A stretch of 64,000 nt of DNA from Gnetum montanum (GCA_015680685.1 MNCI01016373.1:50753-114752); one strand, 5' to 3'. Counted from the first letter of the stretch, positions 10,804-22,497 are shown. Notes: generated from the letters alone by a model not told the origin. Translations and numbers: made by a program.

Positions 10804-12748
10804 CCTTGCTCATTATTTCAGATCTCCTCCTTTTAACTCAGTCATGGGGGAGATGACCATCTATGCTAATCAATTAAGGCCCTTGGTTCCTTTTTAAGCT
10901 TTTTTTTTTGCACATTTTTGTTTTACAAATTTCTTTAACTTTTCTCATTTTTGTTTTACAACATCATTCATAATTTTTTGTTTATTAGTGTGTTTATTTA
11001 TTTTGTTAAGTTTGTTACCTAATAAGTGCTCTTGAAGATGGTATGAACTGTATTCCATTGATTGCTAATCTTTGGTTTTTACCCTTGAGTTAGAGTGTTG
11101 ATACTAAGGTATGGTTCTTTTGATATAACAGGTAATGAGTCCACGTCATCCATACATCCATGAATTTCTATGGTCTCTCTTGGCTTGGAAGTGTATAGTT
11201 CCTTTCCTTAAATAATATGAACTATCAACAAATCGGTGATTAGGCATTTCTCAAACTAAGGAAGGACTCAAGGATTGAAAAGGGTGTGACTTCAAGGGGA
11301 TTTGATGCATTTGTGCTAGCCATTCTCTTGGATGCTTGGATGTTTCCTTCTTGAGTTTTCCTTAACATTTTGATGCTGCTCCAGTATTGGGAAGCTAAGC
11401 TAATAAGAATAATAAGTCTTTGCATGGTGTGGTTCTCATGCAAAACACACAAAAAAAAAGAGAAGAGTGAGAATTCAAAGCACATCCCTTAGATGAAATA
11501 ATCATATGAGCTACAAGCACTGGTTATGGAACTAAAAAAACATGTTCCCTCTAACTAAGGCCCTTTCTTGCTTCCTACTATCTCTTTTTTGTTTTGTCGG
11601 AATGGTGGTGACTCTTTGGCAGAAGCATTCTTGCTACTTCAAGTGGATGGATTGGACAAGTGTATTAATGCAAAGTCATTGAATGTGGATTGTTTGAGGC
11701 TGAATGAGATCTACTAAGTCACATTAACCATAACTACAAAAGGGCCTATATACCACCTTTTTCTTGAGACCCCATTCCATTCTCTTTTGTCCATCATTCT
11801 TTCTCCATTTTCCACCTCATTGTCGGTTGTATCAATAGTCCATATTTTGGTTGATACATTGTTTTCTTTTTGGTAAATTCTTAGGGTTAAGACTTTAACT
11901 CTTGCTTCTAAATGACATTTCCAGAGCCTACGAACTCTTTGAATGTGGGATTGTCAGGGCATTAAAGGCATGAGCCTACTTTGGGGAGGACCCACTAACA
12001 TTCCTATTTGGTACATTAGTTAATTTCTTTCCTTTAAACATTTTCGCAATCAACTTTTATTTTGTTCATTTCCATCCTTGACATCCATTTTATTGACATT
12101 GCCATTGTTTCTTTATCTCCATATTTTTTATTCCTTATCCTTTTCCATTCTCCCACTACCAGAGGTTCGCTCTCAGTCATGGGGATCTTGGTCCAATTTT
12201 TTCGATTTTCTCTTAACCTCTACACCTCGAGTAGTCACCAGTGTTATATCTCCAAAATTTGCATAAGCCATATCACAACTCAGCCAATGGACCTTACACT
12301 GAGGTAAGGTATCAACTGCATTATGATTCATCTACCCTTGCTAATATAAGACTGTGTTGTATGTGTAGATGGCAATCATACAAAAATGGATTGGATTTGG
12401 AGGGAACACTTGAAATGGAATGGTGCTGGAGTAGTTATGCAAGGAAAAAGATTGATGGCGCACTTATGGATGGATAACAAAAAGCACAATCTTGGTGTCA
12501 ATGGCAATAGAATTCTTCTTTTCTCTCTCTCTTCTCTCTTCTCTCCCAGCTGCCAAATAAGGTTGGATGTCAAATGTGTATAGTGTTCACTCCTATTGTT
12601 ATGAACACTAATTTTGTCATGTATTGTAATGATGATCTGTTCACATGTGACTCCATTCACCATTAGTATCATTCAAGTTAATAATCCCATACCTTCCCAA
12701 TATTTTGTAAGGAACTGGAGGAAAATTTTTCATTTAGTCATGGGGGTA
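10804..12748 (+). other. E1 3' untranslated region with polypurine tract
   Basis: About 1.9 kb without a convincing reading frame lies between the integrase stop and the 3' LTR. Its first 0.85 kb matches E2 at 63132-64000 and its end resembles the E4 3' end (20637-20850, minus strand). AGTCATGGGGG at 12736-12746 is the apparent polypurine tract, two bases before the LTR. The same word sits at 10840-10850 and one base shorter at 12175-12184. Small frames at 12062-12307 and 12241-12477 show no homology. No envelope-like protein is seen. Confidence 0.7.
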
Positions 12749-13561
12749 TGATGAGCCGCGATATTGCATTCGCGATATCGCGTCTGCCCCTGCGATATTG
12801 TGTACGCGATATCGTAGCCCACTGCAATGTCTATAAATAAGAGGTGACTTTCCCTATTTTAGACATCTAGATTTTTTCCCTTAGCCAAACTCTTGTAATT
12901 TTACCATTCCAGAGTTGGAATAATTTCCATGTGCCCGCAGTAGGAGTCTTAAAGTGAACGGATCTTTATTCGAGAAAGTTGTACCTGAGCACACATTTCT
13001 ATACGGTAATAAAGATGAACTTTCTGATAAACCTTGCAGCATGTGGACTAAGCTAAATAGGAGTTAATTACTATTAAATGTTTAAACGCTTTCCTAGATA
13101 ATTAATCTCTCTCAACCCTTGACCCTCCTAGTTAAGTGCACTCAGTACAACTGATTCGAGCACGTGTGTAACGCTTGGTAACCTAGTAACAAATAGCGTT
13201 TGTTAATCCCAACAGCGTTGCACTAGTTCAGGGTGTGTGTAGCAAGTGGGAATGGATACTGGTGTTAGGACAATAATAACTTAGTTAGTGAATAGTTAAT
13301 GGAATTTAGTTACTTAGTTCTCTTCACCTTCCCCCATTAGCATAAGACATTAAAAAAGATAAAAGATATAAAAATCATATACCTCAAGCTTACTTAACCA
13401 GAAAACCTTGATAATACAAGTAAGTTTGGGAAGACAATGATTGATTAACCTTAAGTGTTCCATTAAGGCGCGTAAGCACTTTGTCCTTGGAGTTTGACCA
13501 AATCACACATGAGATGCTCGTATTCGTATGGTTGAGTGTAGGGGTACCTCACCACTCATCA
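12749..13561 (+). repeat. E1 3' LTR (813 bp)
   Basis: TGATGAG start and CTCATCA end, followed by GTGAA. It carries four GATATC units (12758-12767, 12772-12781, 12792-12801, 12806-12815); the second extends to the perfect 12-bp palindrome CGCGATATCGCG (12771-12782). A TATA box lies at 12832-12839. It is the less decayed LTR copy at CpG sites. Confidence 0.9.
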
Positions 13562-13566
13562 GTGAA
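13562..13566 (+). repeat. Target site duplication GTGAA of E1 (right copy)
   Basis: Exact repeat of 3692-3696 immediately after the E1 3' LTR. The interrupted E5 reading frame stays open across the join once one copy is discounted. Confidence 0.9.
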
Positions 13567-15700
13567 CGATAATCCTAGTATGGAATTATTATTTAGAATT
13601 AGGGCTAGGTGTCACAAAATTAAAAAAATGGATTCATATTTTGATTGATGAGGGTGCGTAAGAGAATGCCATTTCTTCTAAGGCAATTGCTAGATTGGGG
13701 CTAGTAACTTATTTTTTTGGAGCTAGTAACTTATTATTATCCTAGGATCTAAGATGAATTAGTTATTAAGAGAGTTCTCATAATATGTTAGGAAAAAATA
13801 TTTTTTAAATTTCAAAATTTCTAGGTGTGTTGATCATGTTATTTGTCATGTCTTGTTAATTGATTATGCTAATGTGATATTGGAAAGACTTCAGAGTTTT
13901 GATAACGGTGCTAAATTTGATGATGCTAAGAATATGTGATCAATTTCTAGAGAATATGGAATTCATGAAATAATTCCAATGATAATTAAGTAAGGAATCA
14001 GTCCATAAGAAATGCATTATTGATTCTCTTAAGAGAGATGAAGTACATCAAGAAGTATGAAGAACTATATCTTGAATTTGTGGTGGTACCTATAATTACA
14101 TCAAGCATGGTTGAGAAATGTGATCTTCTAGCATAGTTAGAGAGTCTAGCCAAAAAATTTCCTAATATTTTCAATGGAAAATTAGAAGGTTTACCATCAA
14201 TGAGAAATATGCATTACCTAATTAACTTCATACTAAGGACTACAAGTCCAAATGAAAGGGCATATTAAATGACATCAAATCATAAGGTAGAATTACAAAA
14301 GTGGATAAGATACTTGCAAATGGATTCATGAGGGAGTCTATTTTACCTTGCATAGAATTAGAAAAGTAATTTGAGGAGCTACTTCCAAATGAATTCTTAT
14401 TGATATTGCATCTTCAATCTACCAATTAAGTGAAGATGGAGGTAGCCAAGATGAAGGCCATAAAGAAATAGTCCACATCAAAGAATCTTGAAGATGTATG
14501 TTCTTTTGTTAAATTAGCAAGCTTTTATAGGAGAGTCATTAGAAATTTTAGTGGCATTTCACGGTCAATATTTACTCTCTTGAAGAAGAATCACACCTTT
14601 AGATGGGATGATGAAATGCAAGGGAGTTTTGATTATTTGAAAGGAAATATTATAAGTGAATTGGAACTTACAATTCCAAATTTTAGGAAACTCTTTCAAG
14701 TGGACATTTTATTTCAAAAGGAAAAAACTATTTGCATTTTTTCCCAAAAAACTCAATTAATCAAGGTAGAAGTACACAATTTATGAGAAGAAGTTGTACA
14801 TTATCCTTTAGGCCATCAAGCACTAGAGACACTATCATTTATCCAAGGAATTTGTATTGATGAATGATCATAAGACACTACAATTCTTGAATTTCCAAAA
14901 GAAAAAAAGAAAAAAAGTGCCAACTATATGTACTGGATAGCACAAATACAATGGTTCATTTTTTTAAATTAATAGAATGGAAAGAGTAATTAAGTGGAAG
15001 GTATGAATAGTTTTTCTCATTTATACAATAATGATGTTGATTTTGGATAGGTTTAAAAGGACATAAATGGGACTTTGGTTAAGAGAGGTGATTAATGGAG
15101 AAATTTTCACATCCAAAGTGATATACTTTTCAAGAATGGAAAGGTGTGTCTTCCTAAATGTAATTTTAGGACTAAGATCATGTTGAAAAATCATTATAGA
15201 GGGTTGGTAGGTCATACGAGAAGAGATAAGACCCTAGATCTTAGTGGGAGAAGCTACTTTTGGCAGGTATGTCTACCCATCTTTCTCAATTTGTGAAAGA
15301 ATGTTTGACATGTTAGAAATTCAAAGGGAAAAAATGAATATATTATCTTTATTTGCTATTATCTATTCTTAAATCATCATGGGAAAGTGTATTAAAGGAT
15401 TTCATTCAGAGAATTCCAAAATTAAGGAGTGAAAATGATTCAATCTTTGTTATGATGGATAGGTTTACCAAAATGACATATTTTATTCCTTATAAGATGG
15501 TACATGATGCTTCCCATGTTACAAATTTTTTTTCAAGCATGTTATTTGTATTGGAATTGAATGCTTATTGATATTACCAAACATGAAATAAAATTTAAGG
15601 AATTCAACATGGTTTCTATATAAGATGAAAGAGACAAAGTATTGAGGGCTTTTTGGCTATTTTGCAAATTTCTTAGAGTAAGAAGAAGGCTCTAGAGTTA
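13567..15700 (+). pseudogene. E5 pol pseudogene (protease, RT remnant, RNase H, integrase)
   Basis: Right half of the element split by E1. Protease: ILIDEGA near 13637 followed by a NAIS-like stretch. RT N-terminus: FPNIFNGKL near 14158 and VDKILANGFMRESILPC near 14300. The catalytic RT core with its xxDD box is missing: sequence jumps within about 14355-14430 to the connection region (LEDVCSFVKLASFYRRVIRNFSG, 14488-14560; LLKKNHTFRWDDEM near 14578). RNase H follows (YEKKLY near 14790, MNDHKTLQFLN near 14860), then integrase (YLFKNGKVCLPK, near 15130; [29 protein letters not shown] at 15436-15520). Stops and frameshifts are frequent. Confidence 0.78.
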
Positions 15701-16085
15701 TTGTGTGAGTTACTTGAACATTGTGTGAGCTCATTGGCATTGTGATTATCATCCATTAAGTGAGATATGAATTGTGGATGGCTTTAAGCCTTATGCCTTT
15801 CATCCATTATTGAGTTTTATGAAATTTGGTGTATACTGGAAGGAGCTCAATACTTCGTAGATCCTTGGCTTATATGTTCATGAGCCTAATTACTCTTTTA
15901 TTTTGTTATAATTCATGTTTCATGCGTTAATAAAGAGTTTTTTAGTGATTCTTTCCTTTCTACTTCATGTTGCATGGACTTACAGAGGTTGTTATGGGTT
16001 TTAAAGGTGGTTTTTGAATCTAATTGTTTAGGAATGGTTCATTAATCTCTAATGTCATACCAAATTGCAACATTATATTAATTTT
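15701..16085 (+). repeat. E5 3' LTR remnant
   Basis: Positions 15938-16080 align with the 5' LTR end at 2156-2290. The 5' boundary is uncertain; integrase-like sequence fades out near 15700. No target duplication could be identified. Confidence 0.5.
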
Positions 16086-16559
16086 ATAATTATTAAATAT
16101 TCTATTTTAAGAGTATTAAAAACTTATGATTTTTAAAAATTTAAATAGTGAAATACATTATGTAATGAATAAATTTCTAGATAGAACACCTTTGAAAAAC
16201 AAAGGTGGTTAAGTAAATAATAGCAAATTTCTTTATGTACTAGATAACTTTGTAGATATGAAACCTATAAAGAATATGATGTTAGCCTTATGGTAATACT
16301 ATTTATTTGAAAGCTCTAAGTTATGGATTCGATTTTGGTTGGAAATGCTAAGTGAATAGATTACAATGAAGTTCTCTATATAATGGATAACTTTGTAGAT
16401 AAGAAACCTCTAAAGATCATAGGTGGTTAATAGATAATAGTAAAGTTCTCTATGTAATGGATAACTTTGTAGGTAGAAAATTAAAGAAACTCTTGAAATT
16501 ATAATTCATTTTAATAATGTTAATTAAGATTAAGGATAATTTAATCTTGGTTTAGTGGC
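16086..16559 (+). repeat. Short repeats around a ggataactttgtag core
   Basis: The core (a/g)gataactttgtag recurs near 16245, 16390 and 16460. Two longer copies share an aggtggttaa..aatagYaaa block before the core. Otherwise the stretch is AT-rich with no gene. Confidence 0.5.
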
Positions 16560-19500
16560 CTATTTTGACAAAAAATAAGTAATCTAGGAGAGGTGTCAAA
16601 CCCCCCAAAAATGAATAATAATATTTAAAAAATTTAGTGTACATTAAATTATTGAAGAGAGATTCTAAAGAAAAAGTTTGATAGTTTTGAGGATGCCTTT
16701 TCATGTTTTCATGCTTACAAAAACTCTTCAAAAACATCCCCTCTAAGTTAGAAAAAGAATCATACCTTGCCCTTATTTAGAAGTGTGCTCACTAATTTTC
16801 ACTTCTTACTAAAGGGTTTGTTGTAAAGAGAAGGAGAAAACTCTCTAAAGAAAAAATTACATCAATTAGATATAAAGAAAAAATAGCAATAAAATCTGAA
16901 AGCTTTCCATCCTTGAGCCTCATAAACAAAAAGAAATTAATATTTTAGAGAATAAATTATTTTTTTAACTTTTACTATGAGCTTTTTTACTTAAAGTTAT
17001 AGCTAAAAAGTGACATCTTTGAGAATACGATATTTGACACCAGTTCATAGTAATACTCTTGACATTGAAGCTTCCAATAGAGTAGAGAACAAATGCTCAA
17101 AGAAAATTCCAAATGTAAAAAATGAAGTAGATAAGAAAGCTAATTATTAAGAATAACTTGATTGATGCTTGGTTGAAAGTTGTTACAAATTTGGGATGTC
17201 CATTTCCAAGCATTCTAAATAATAGGATACTTAAAAAATTAAGAAAATGAGTCTTCACTTCTACAAAGAGGAAATTGAGGAGAAACATTTCTCACATGTT
17301 TAAGATGAATGTTGATAGGAAGATCTTGATGAACACTATATCATAAAAAATATGAATTTTAGAAAATGTAAAAGTTCTCCAAATATCTTTCATTTTTCCT
17401 ATCCAAAAGTATGATGATAATTTCATTTTCTAGGCCTTATTAAATTTTTTATGAATAAATTCATTCTTTGTCATAATCTCATAAGCAACTTTTGAATTAA
17501 AATTATTGTTATCAACATTAATAAATTCTCAAGTCTAGAAATTAATTTTTCAAAATTCTTTTTCCTCTTTGTTTTCAAACCATAGAGGCTACAAGCTTCA
17601 CTTCAAGTACTTCATCTATCATGCATGTGTAGAGAAGAAACTATAGTGATAACAAATTTGCTCAAAATGGTACACAATTTAGATGCATTAGTAGCCCAAG
17701 GTTCCTCATTAAAAGAAAGTCAAATGGGCTAATGTTTATAAGAATATCTTCTAAAAATATAATATGATTGTAATTTAAATATTTACTAAGCTTACACAAT
17801 GTCTTCCAAATTTATTTAAGAATTGGAGAACAAAGAATAGAAATGGCATTAGGAAAAAGAAAAAAGATTATGAAGAAAGTTATTAGAAGACCAACTATTA
17901 CCATTCTTAGGTTTTCCTTACATAAGTTGATTTCTTCAAAGGAACAAGAAACTACAATGATAACAAATTTGCTCCAAGTGGTACACAACTTAGATGCATT
18001 ACTAGCCAAAGCCTCCTCATTAAAAGAAAGCCATGATGGGCTGATTCTATAAGCATATCTTCTAAAAATATAATATGATTGTAATTTCAATATTTACTAA
18101 GCTTGCACCATGTCTTCCAAATTTGTTTAAGAATTGGAGAACTAATAATAGAAATGGCATAAGGACAAAAAATATTGTGAAGAAAGTTATTAGAAGATCA
18201 ACTATTAGCATTCTTAGGTTTTCCTTGCATAAGTTGAGTTCCTCAAAGGAGCATCCAAACATCATCTCCATTAATGCGCTTTGCAATCCATTTTGTAGCA
18301 AGAGAAATACCCTATTTATAATAATTAACAAGGCCAAGTCCTTCATCTTTCTTGCTATTAGTGCATATAATTTCAGCAATTCTAGAAGAAACATTTCTAT
18401 ATTATTTGGCAAACTAAAGAAATTGATGGATAATATAATCAATTTTATCATAAAAAGTTTTAGAAGGAGCCCAACAACTATAGTAATAAAAATGAGTTAA
18501 TTAAATCATTTTCTTAATAACTAAAAATTTTCCACCAAACATGACCTTTTTTTCTTTCCATTTATTAAGATTCTTCTTAATTTTATCAATCACATAATTC
18601 CACAAAATAGTAACATAAGGCTAAAAATAAAAGCCTATTCCTAAAATTTTGAAAACAGAATCTTTCTACAAGAATTTCCAAAGCTTGAGAGTGACCTACT
18701 CATCAATATTATCATTACAATAAATAATAGATTTTTTCCAATTGATTTAAAATCCATATAACATGCCATAATCCTTCAATCTAGCTAAAAAAATATTGAT
18801 GTATTGCAAAGAATTATTGATCATAAAAAAGGAAACATCTACAAAGTGTAAGTTAAGCAATTGAATACCTTAATCATCAATTGAAATTTCCTTTAGTGAA
18901 ATTCCTTTATAGATCATAATGCAAATTATGTGAAAGAACACATATAGTAATAATATATAGATAAGGAGTTAGAGGACAACCTTGACAACCTAACTATTTA
19001 AGAAAAAGGGAGGAACTTAATTCCAAATTAGTAGCAACTTGAGCATTAGCATCAGTGAGTAGGATACAAACAAGTCAAATAAAATAATCATCAAATCATA
19101 GTTTGTAGAGATTTGAAATAATGAAATTCTATTCAATTCTATCATAATATTTAGCATAATCTAACTTAATAACAGTAATATCTTGATTAGTATTAGAAGT
19201 CCACTACATTCCCTCCAAAGCTACAATAACCTTATTTAAGATATGTCCACCCTTAACAAAACTATTTTTCTTAGGTCTAATGATATCTTCAATAATCTTC
19301 TGAATTTTGCATGCCATGCATTTAGCTAAAATTTTATAAACATTGCTAAGAAGAGTAATAGACCTTTAATTACCAATATGTTAAAGATCTCCATTCTTAG
19401 GATGAAGGAAAATGATTTCTTTATTAGTATTTTTAGCAAGAGAAGCTTTTTTAATAGCTTTTTAGAAAACATAAAGAGAAAATATCTAATAATGTTTCAA

Positions 19501-19774
19501 CGCTTCTTAAAAAATTCAATAGAAAAACCATCAAACCCTGGAGCTTTACTATTTACTAAACTAAAGGCTGTTAGTTTGATTTATTTATTGTAATTTTTAT
19601 TTTAAGGATGCTTTAATGTTATTTTATTATAAGATGAGGAATATGCTTACTAAAAACCTAGAAGGATTCTTTACTAAAAATTTTAGAAGAAAAATGCTTT
19701 TCTAAAAAAATTTTAATAGTTTCAAGATTTTTAATAATGGAATCAATTATATAAAGTAATTCTAATTTAGGTAT
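16560..19774 (-). pseudogene. LINE A ORF2, reverse transcriptase to 3' UTR
   Basis: On the minus strand this is the C-terminal two thirds of an L1-type ORF2. From 19774 downward: NLETIKIFLEKHFSS, SKAPGFDGFSIEFFKK near 19540, an SITLLSNVYKILAKCMA stretch near 19300, FVKGGHILNKVIVALEG near 19230, motif A KLDYAKYYDRIE near 19150, and a decayed active-site box FVDV at 18834-18845 (family FADD). INWKKS follows near 18740, then the long C-terminal region and a Cys-rich zf-RVT-like end (NVSPQFPLCRSED near 17270-17240). The 3' UTR to about 16560 matches LINE B 51779-51905. Frames shift often. It resumes upstream at 41997 beyond E4. Confidence 0.78.
17640..18260 (-). repeat. 312-bp tandem duplication within LINE A ORF2
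   Basis: Two direct copies, about 17640-17950 and 17952-18260. gataacaaatttgctc occurs at 17648 and 17959, and atatcttctaaaaatataat at about 17743 and 18057, so the period is 311-314 bp. LINE B (50470-50760) has this region once, so the duplication arose in LINE A or its immediate source. Confidence 0.85.
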
Positions 19775-20636
19775 TGATGAGCAACATGTATCCCCTACAC
19801 CCAACCATATAAATCATAAGCATTCATTAGTGATATGGTCAAATTCCATAGACATAGTTTCCTAAGTTGCCTATAGTCCTAACTCACACTTGTGTGTTAT
19901 TAGTATGTATGGTTAAGTGTGAGCTAAGTTACATGATGTATATTTTTATAAGTATTTTTTAATATATTTTTTATCCTAATAGCTATATGGATAGGTGAAG
20001 GTTTAACACTTAACTATCTAATTAATTAACTAATCTAGTCACTAACTATCCTAACGTATAATAACAATTGCCACTTACTGTACACATCTCAAACTCATAT
20101 TAACACTACTGGGTTATCAAGTAAGTATTATTGGGCATACCAAATGTCCACTACTGGGATTACCAAGTGTAATACGTTATGCTTGAAGTGGTCGTACTCA
20201 CATATTTATGATTAATTATATTAATTATTTAATTTCATAAATGTAAATTGCATTAAAAGTAAAATGATAAATGTAAGTATTAAACTAATCTAAGTGTTGC
20301 AATGAATGTAGGAAATCTCGATTTTATTGTTGTTCATGCCAATATGCTCAAGTACATAGGCACTCAAATAAAGCATTGTACAATCTCTTAAATTCACACT
20401 ACATGTACTCAGAAGAAAAATATTCTAACTCTAGAGAAGAGAAAATACAAGAAATTATCTATGATATAAATCTAAGTTGTCATAGTTGTGAATGATTAGT
20501 GCATTTATATAGGTCTTCATATGTCAGTGTCAAAACATCTACATCAATGCATTTAACCATGTGTCAATGGGGATATGTCCATGGGGCTGCATCGACACAG
20601 GTATGTCAAAATAGGCTATCTAATTACAACTCATCA
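19775..20636 (-). repeat. E4 3' LTR
   Basis: Aligns along its length with 41097-41996; for example aatctagtcactaactatcc, gttatgcttgaagtggtc and taattacaactcat are shared. A TATA-like tatataaatgca is on the minus strand near 20495-20507. The right copy has about 40 extra bases near 41206-41245. Confidence 0.85.
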
Positions 20637-21187
20637 TACCACCATGACTGACTAAAAACTCATCCTTGAGTGAATAAAAGTAGGTTCAATATTCTTACAA
20701 AATCTGGGGAAGTATGGAATTTATTAATTAGAAGACAACAGATTGATTGGCTGACTCTACTAACTCTGAGTGCTAGCTTATATAGGATTACAAAAATTAG
20801 TGTTCATTAGAAAAAAATTGGACACTTTACAAAAACTATAGTAAGTGCTTGTAAAGTCATTGAAGACATGATGAATTCTTAAATAATTCCTAGAGGTGGA
20901 GGCTATTGGGATGTTGAAGATCCTTCACTAGGTTCTGGTGTTGGTGAACCCTAAGGTTGGTCTACTACTATCATTACTTCCTTGCCACATGGATCATATG
21001 TAGTCCATGTAGCTTCATTGACATGGGCTAGTCTAAGGATGTTCCATAGGCATGACATCAAGGAAAATAGTTCCTTTTTGTTAAACTAGGCTGCAAATTG
21101 CTTTTTTTTTTTGATCTTGAATATCTTTACTAGGTTCTACAAATCATGGTAGTCATTTATCATTTAGGTTAGATTCTTAGAAACAAA
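20637..21187 (-). other. E4 3' untranslated region and polypurine tract
   Basis: On the minus strand this resembles the E1 3' UTR end (aacactaattttt, cccatac/ccatacttcccc, ttttgtaag) and ends with gtcatggtggta at the LTR edge. A Ser/Pro/Gly-rich minus-strand stretch near 20880-20960 could be the end of the upstream frame. Confidence 0.6.
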
Positions 21188-21840
21188 TCATTGATCAAAG
21201 AATTTACTCCTAAAAACTTTAAGCTTTACATTGACTATCTTCAACTTTTGTCTTGTCTCATTATGATGCTTGAGTTTTGCCTCATAGACAAGGTAGGAAC
21301 TAGCCACATATTTTCCCAACTTTGTCCTTGGTCTTCCTCCTATTAGCATTGCCAGGTTTGCATAACAAAGGTTGGTGAGCTTCATAGATTCTATTATCTC
21401 CTTGATTTGCAACTCCTTTAGATGATTTTTAGCTTTATTGTATTCAATCCATCAAAGAAGGACTACCACATGTTACCTTGTTGTTGAAGTTGCTAAAGGT
21501 CCTCATTCATCATTGCCTTTGCTAGTTGAATCTCTTTTTCATTGACCTATAGAATAAGTTCAACATGGTTCCTATAATGATTTTTTATGCATTAAAATTT
21601 CAAGGTCTCATTCTTCTAGGTGGCTACCCCAATGGTTGTCTTTTGGTGAAACACATGAACCTCCTTCATCGAGAGATTATGATTCACCATTTTCAACCTT
21701 CTCAAATCTAGATTAATCTTGGCTAGACACTCTTGCTATTGGGAAATGAATTTGACCATTTGGTCCTTTTGCTCCTCAAAATTCTGCAAGTGATGATTAT
21801 CTTTGGTTAAGACCAAGTTATAATATTCCAAAGGATAGTA
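21188..21840 (-). pseudogene. Coiled-coil reading frame in E4, in the position of pol
   Basis: One minus-strand frame from 21840 to about 21450 reads through with only scattered TAG/TAA stops and is rich in Gln, Glu, Lys, Leu and His with heptad-like spacing (LQNFEEQKDQMVKFISQ, LAKINLDLRRLKMVNHNL). It continues, after a shift, into a 74-codon open frame at 21412-21188 (QIKEIIESMKLTNLCYANLA..RRPRTKLGKY-like, then KLKHHNETRQKLKI). I recognise no family. It follows the Pro/Gln/Tyr-rich gag tail in E4, where E1 and E2 carry the protease. It may be a captured gene fragment or an accessory Gag extension that could oligomerise; function is not established. Confidence 0.5.
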
Positions 21841-22255
21841 GTGGTGAGAGAAAGAGGCAAGGCTAGTAAGTCATGAGGAGATATAGGTTGTTGAACATAA
21901 TATCCATAAGGGTCTAGCTGCTTGTAAGGATATTGCTACCATGGTGGTGGAATCCACCATGACTATTGATGTTTACACTTTTGGTATTTCTTCTAAACAT
22001 GAGGATGCAGCCCACTTAGATAATATGTTGATTGGTGGAACTACCACCTATAGTTGCCTTGTGGATAAGGCAATCACCTAGGTATTTACCATTATGAAAA
22101 CTTGGTATTTAATGCATACATCCTAGACTCCTACAAATGTGATAGCACTATACAACATCACTTGGGATGTTCATATTGTTATGTTTTGCATCTATCAACA
22201 ACTATTTTGGAATCTATAATCACTTCAATTGCTACAGCTTTATGCTTTTGCTAGT
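21841..22255 (-). pseudogene. E4 gag pseudogene, C-terminal part
   Basis: On the minus strand it matches the E1 and E2 gag tail: the Cys/His cluster (QYEHPK near 22160), caagagt/ggagtct..ggatgtatgca, LPYPQ-like, QSWW-type and QQYPYKQLDPYGYYVQQPISPHD near 21935-21875. The upstream part of the same gag lies beyond E3 at 39208. Confidence 0.75.
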
Positions 22256-22260
22256 GATAA
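22256..22260 (+). repeat. Target site duplication GATAA of E3 (left copy)
   Basis: GATAA directly before the E3 5' LTR, repeated exactly at 39203-39207 directly after the 3' LTR. The E4 gag on the minus strand is interrupted here. Confidence 0.88.
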
Positions 22261-22471
22261 TGAAATACCACAAAATTTTGCATGTTATAACCAATCTTCA
22301 TCATGTAGCTTTCACCGCATGAAACTTGAGGCAAGACTTCATTGTAAATGTGAAAATTGTAACCCACAATGGGAAATTTCACATGCTTTATACTTTTGAG
22401 GTTGAAAAACACCTCATAAGTGGTCAAAGCCTCATTTCCCAAGTGAAAAAAGTCACCAAGTGTCTATATTT

Positions 22472-22497
22472 GGGCTTTGGGAGGAGGGGGTGGGGGG
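22472..22497 (+). other. Potential G-quadruplex in the E3 LTR
   Basis: Four G-runs (22472-22474, 22479-22481, 22486-22490, 22492-22497) are separated by loops of 4, 4 and 1 bases, which fits the canonical G3+N1-7 pattern. The 3' LTR retains three of the runs at 37902-37917, just ahead of the assembly gap. Confidence 0.6.

Larger units (their letters stand above)
3697..13561 (+). mobile_element. E1: complete Athila-like Ty3/gypsy LTR retrotransposon
   Basis: A 9865-bp element with paired LTRs (3697-4474 and 12749-13561), a tRNA-Asp-type primer binding site, gag, protease, reverse transcriptase, RNase H and integrase in the Ty3/gypsy order, a 1.9-kb 3' untranslated region and a polypurine tract. 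It is bounded by the exact duplication GTGAA. The tRNA-Asp primer site, DLGS protease and VFMDDFS reverse transcriptase motif point to the Athila lineage. No envelope-like reading frame is seen between integrase and the 3' LTR, where Athila elements often carry one. Every coding part has stops, so the copy is dead. By-eye LTR comparison gives roughly 90% identity. It inserted into the gag-pro region of E5. Confidence 0.92.

Noticed and set aside
12062-12477. Possible envelope-like gene of E1 (hydrophobic frames before the 3' LTR)
   Set aside because: Frames are short and overlapping, have no signal-peptide plus anchor layout, and are not shown to be conserved; composition explains them.
19770-19774. 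GGTAT as target duplication of E4
   Set aside because: The right flank reads TATAC; only two of five bases agree, so no duplication is claimed.
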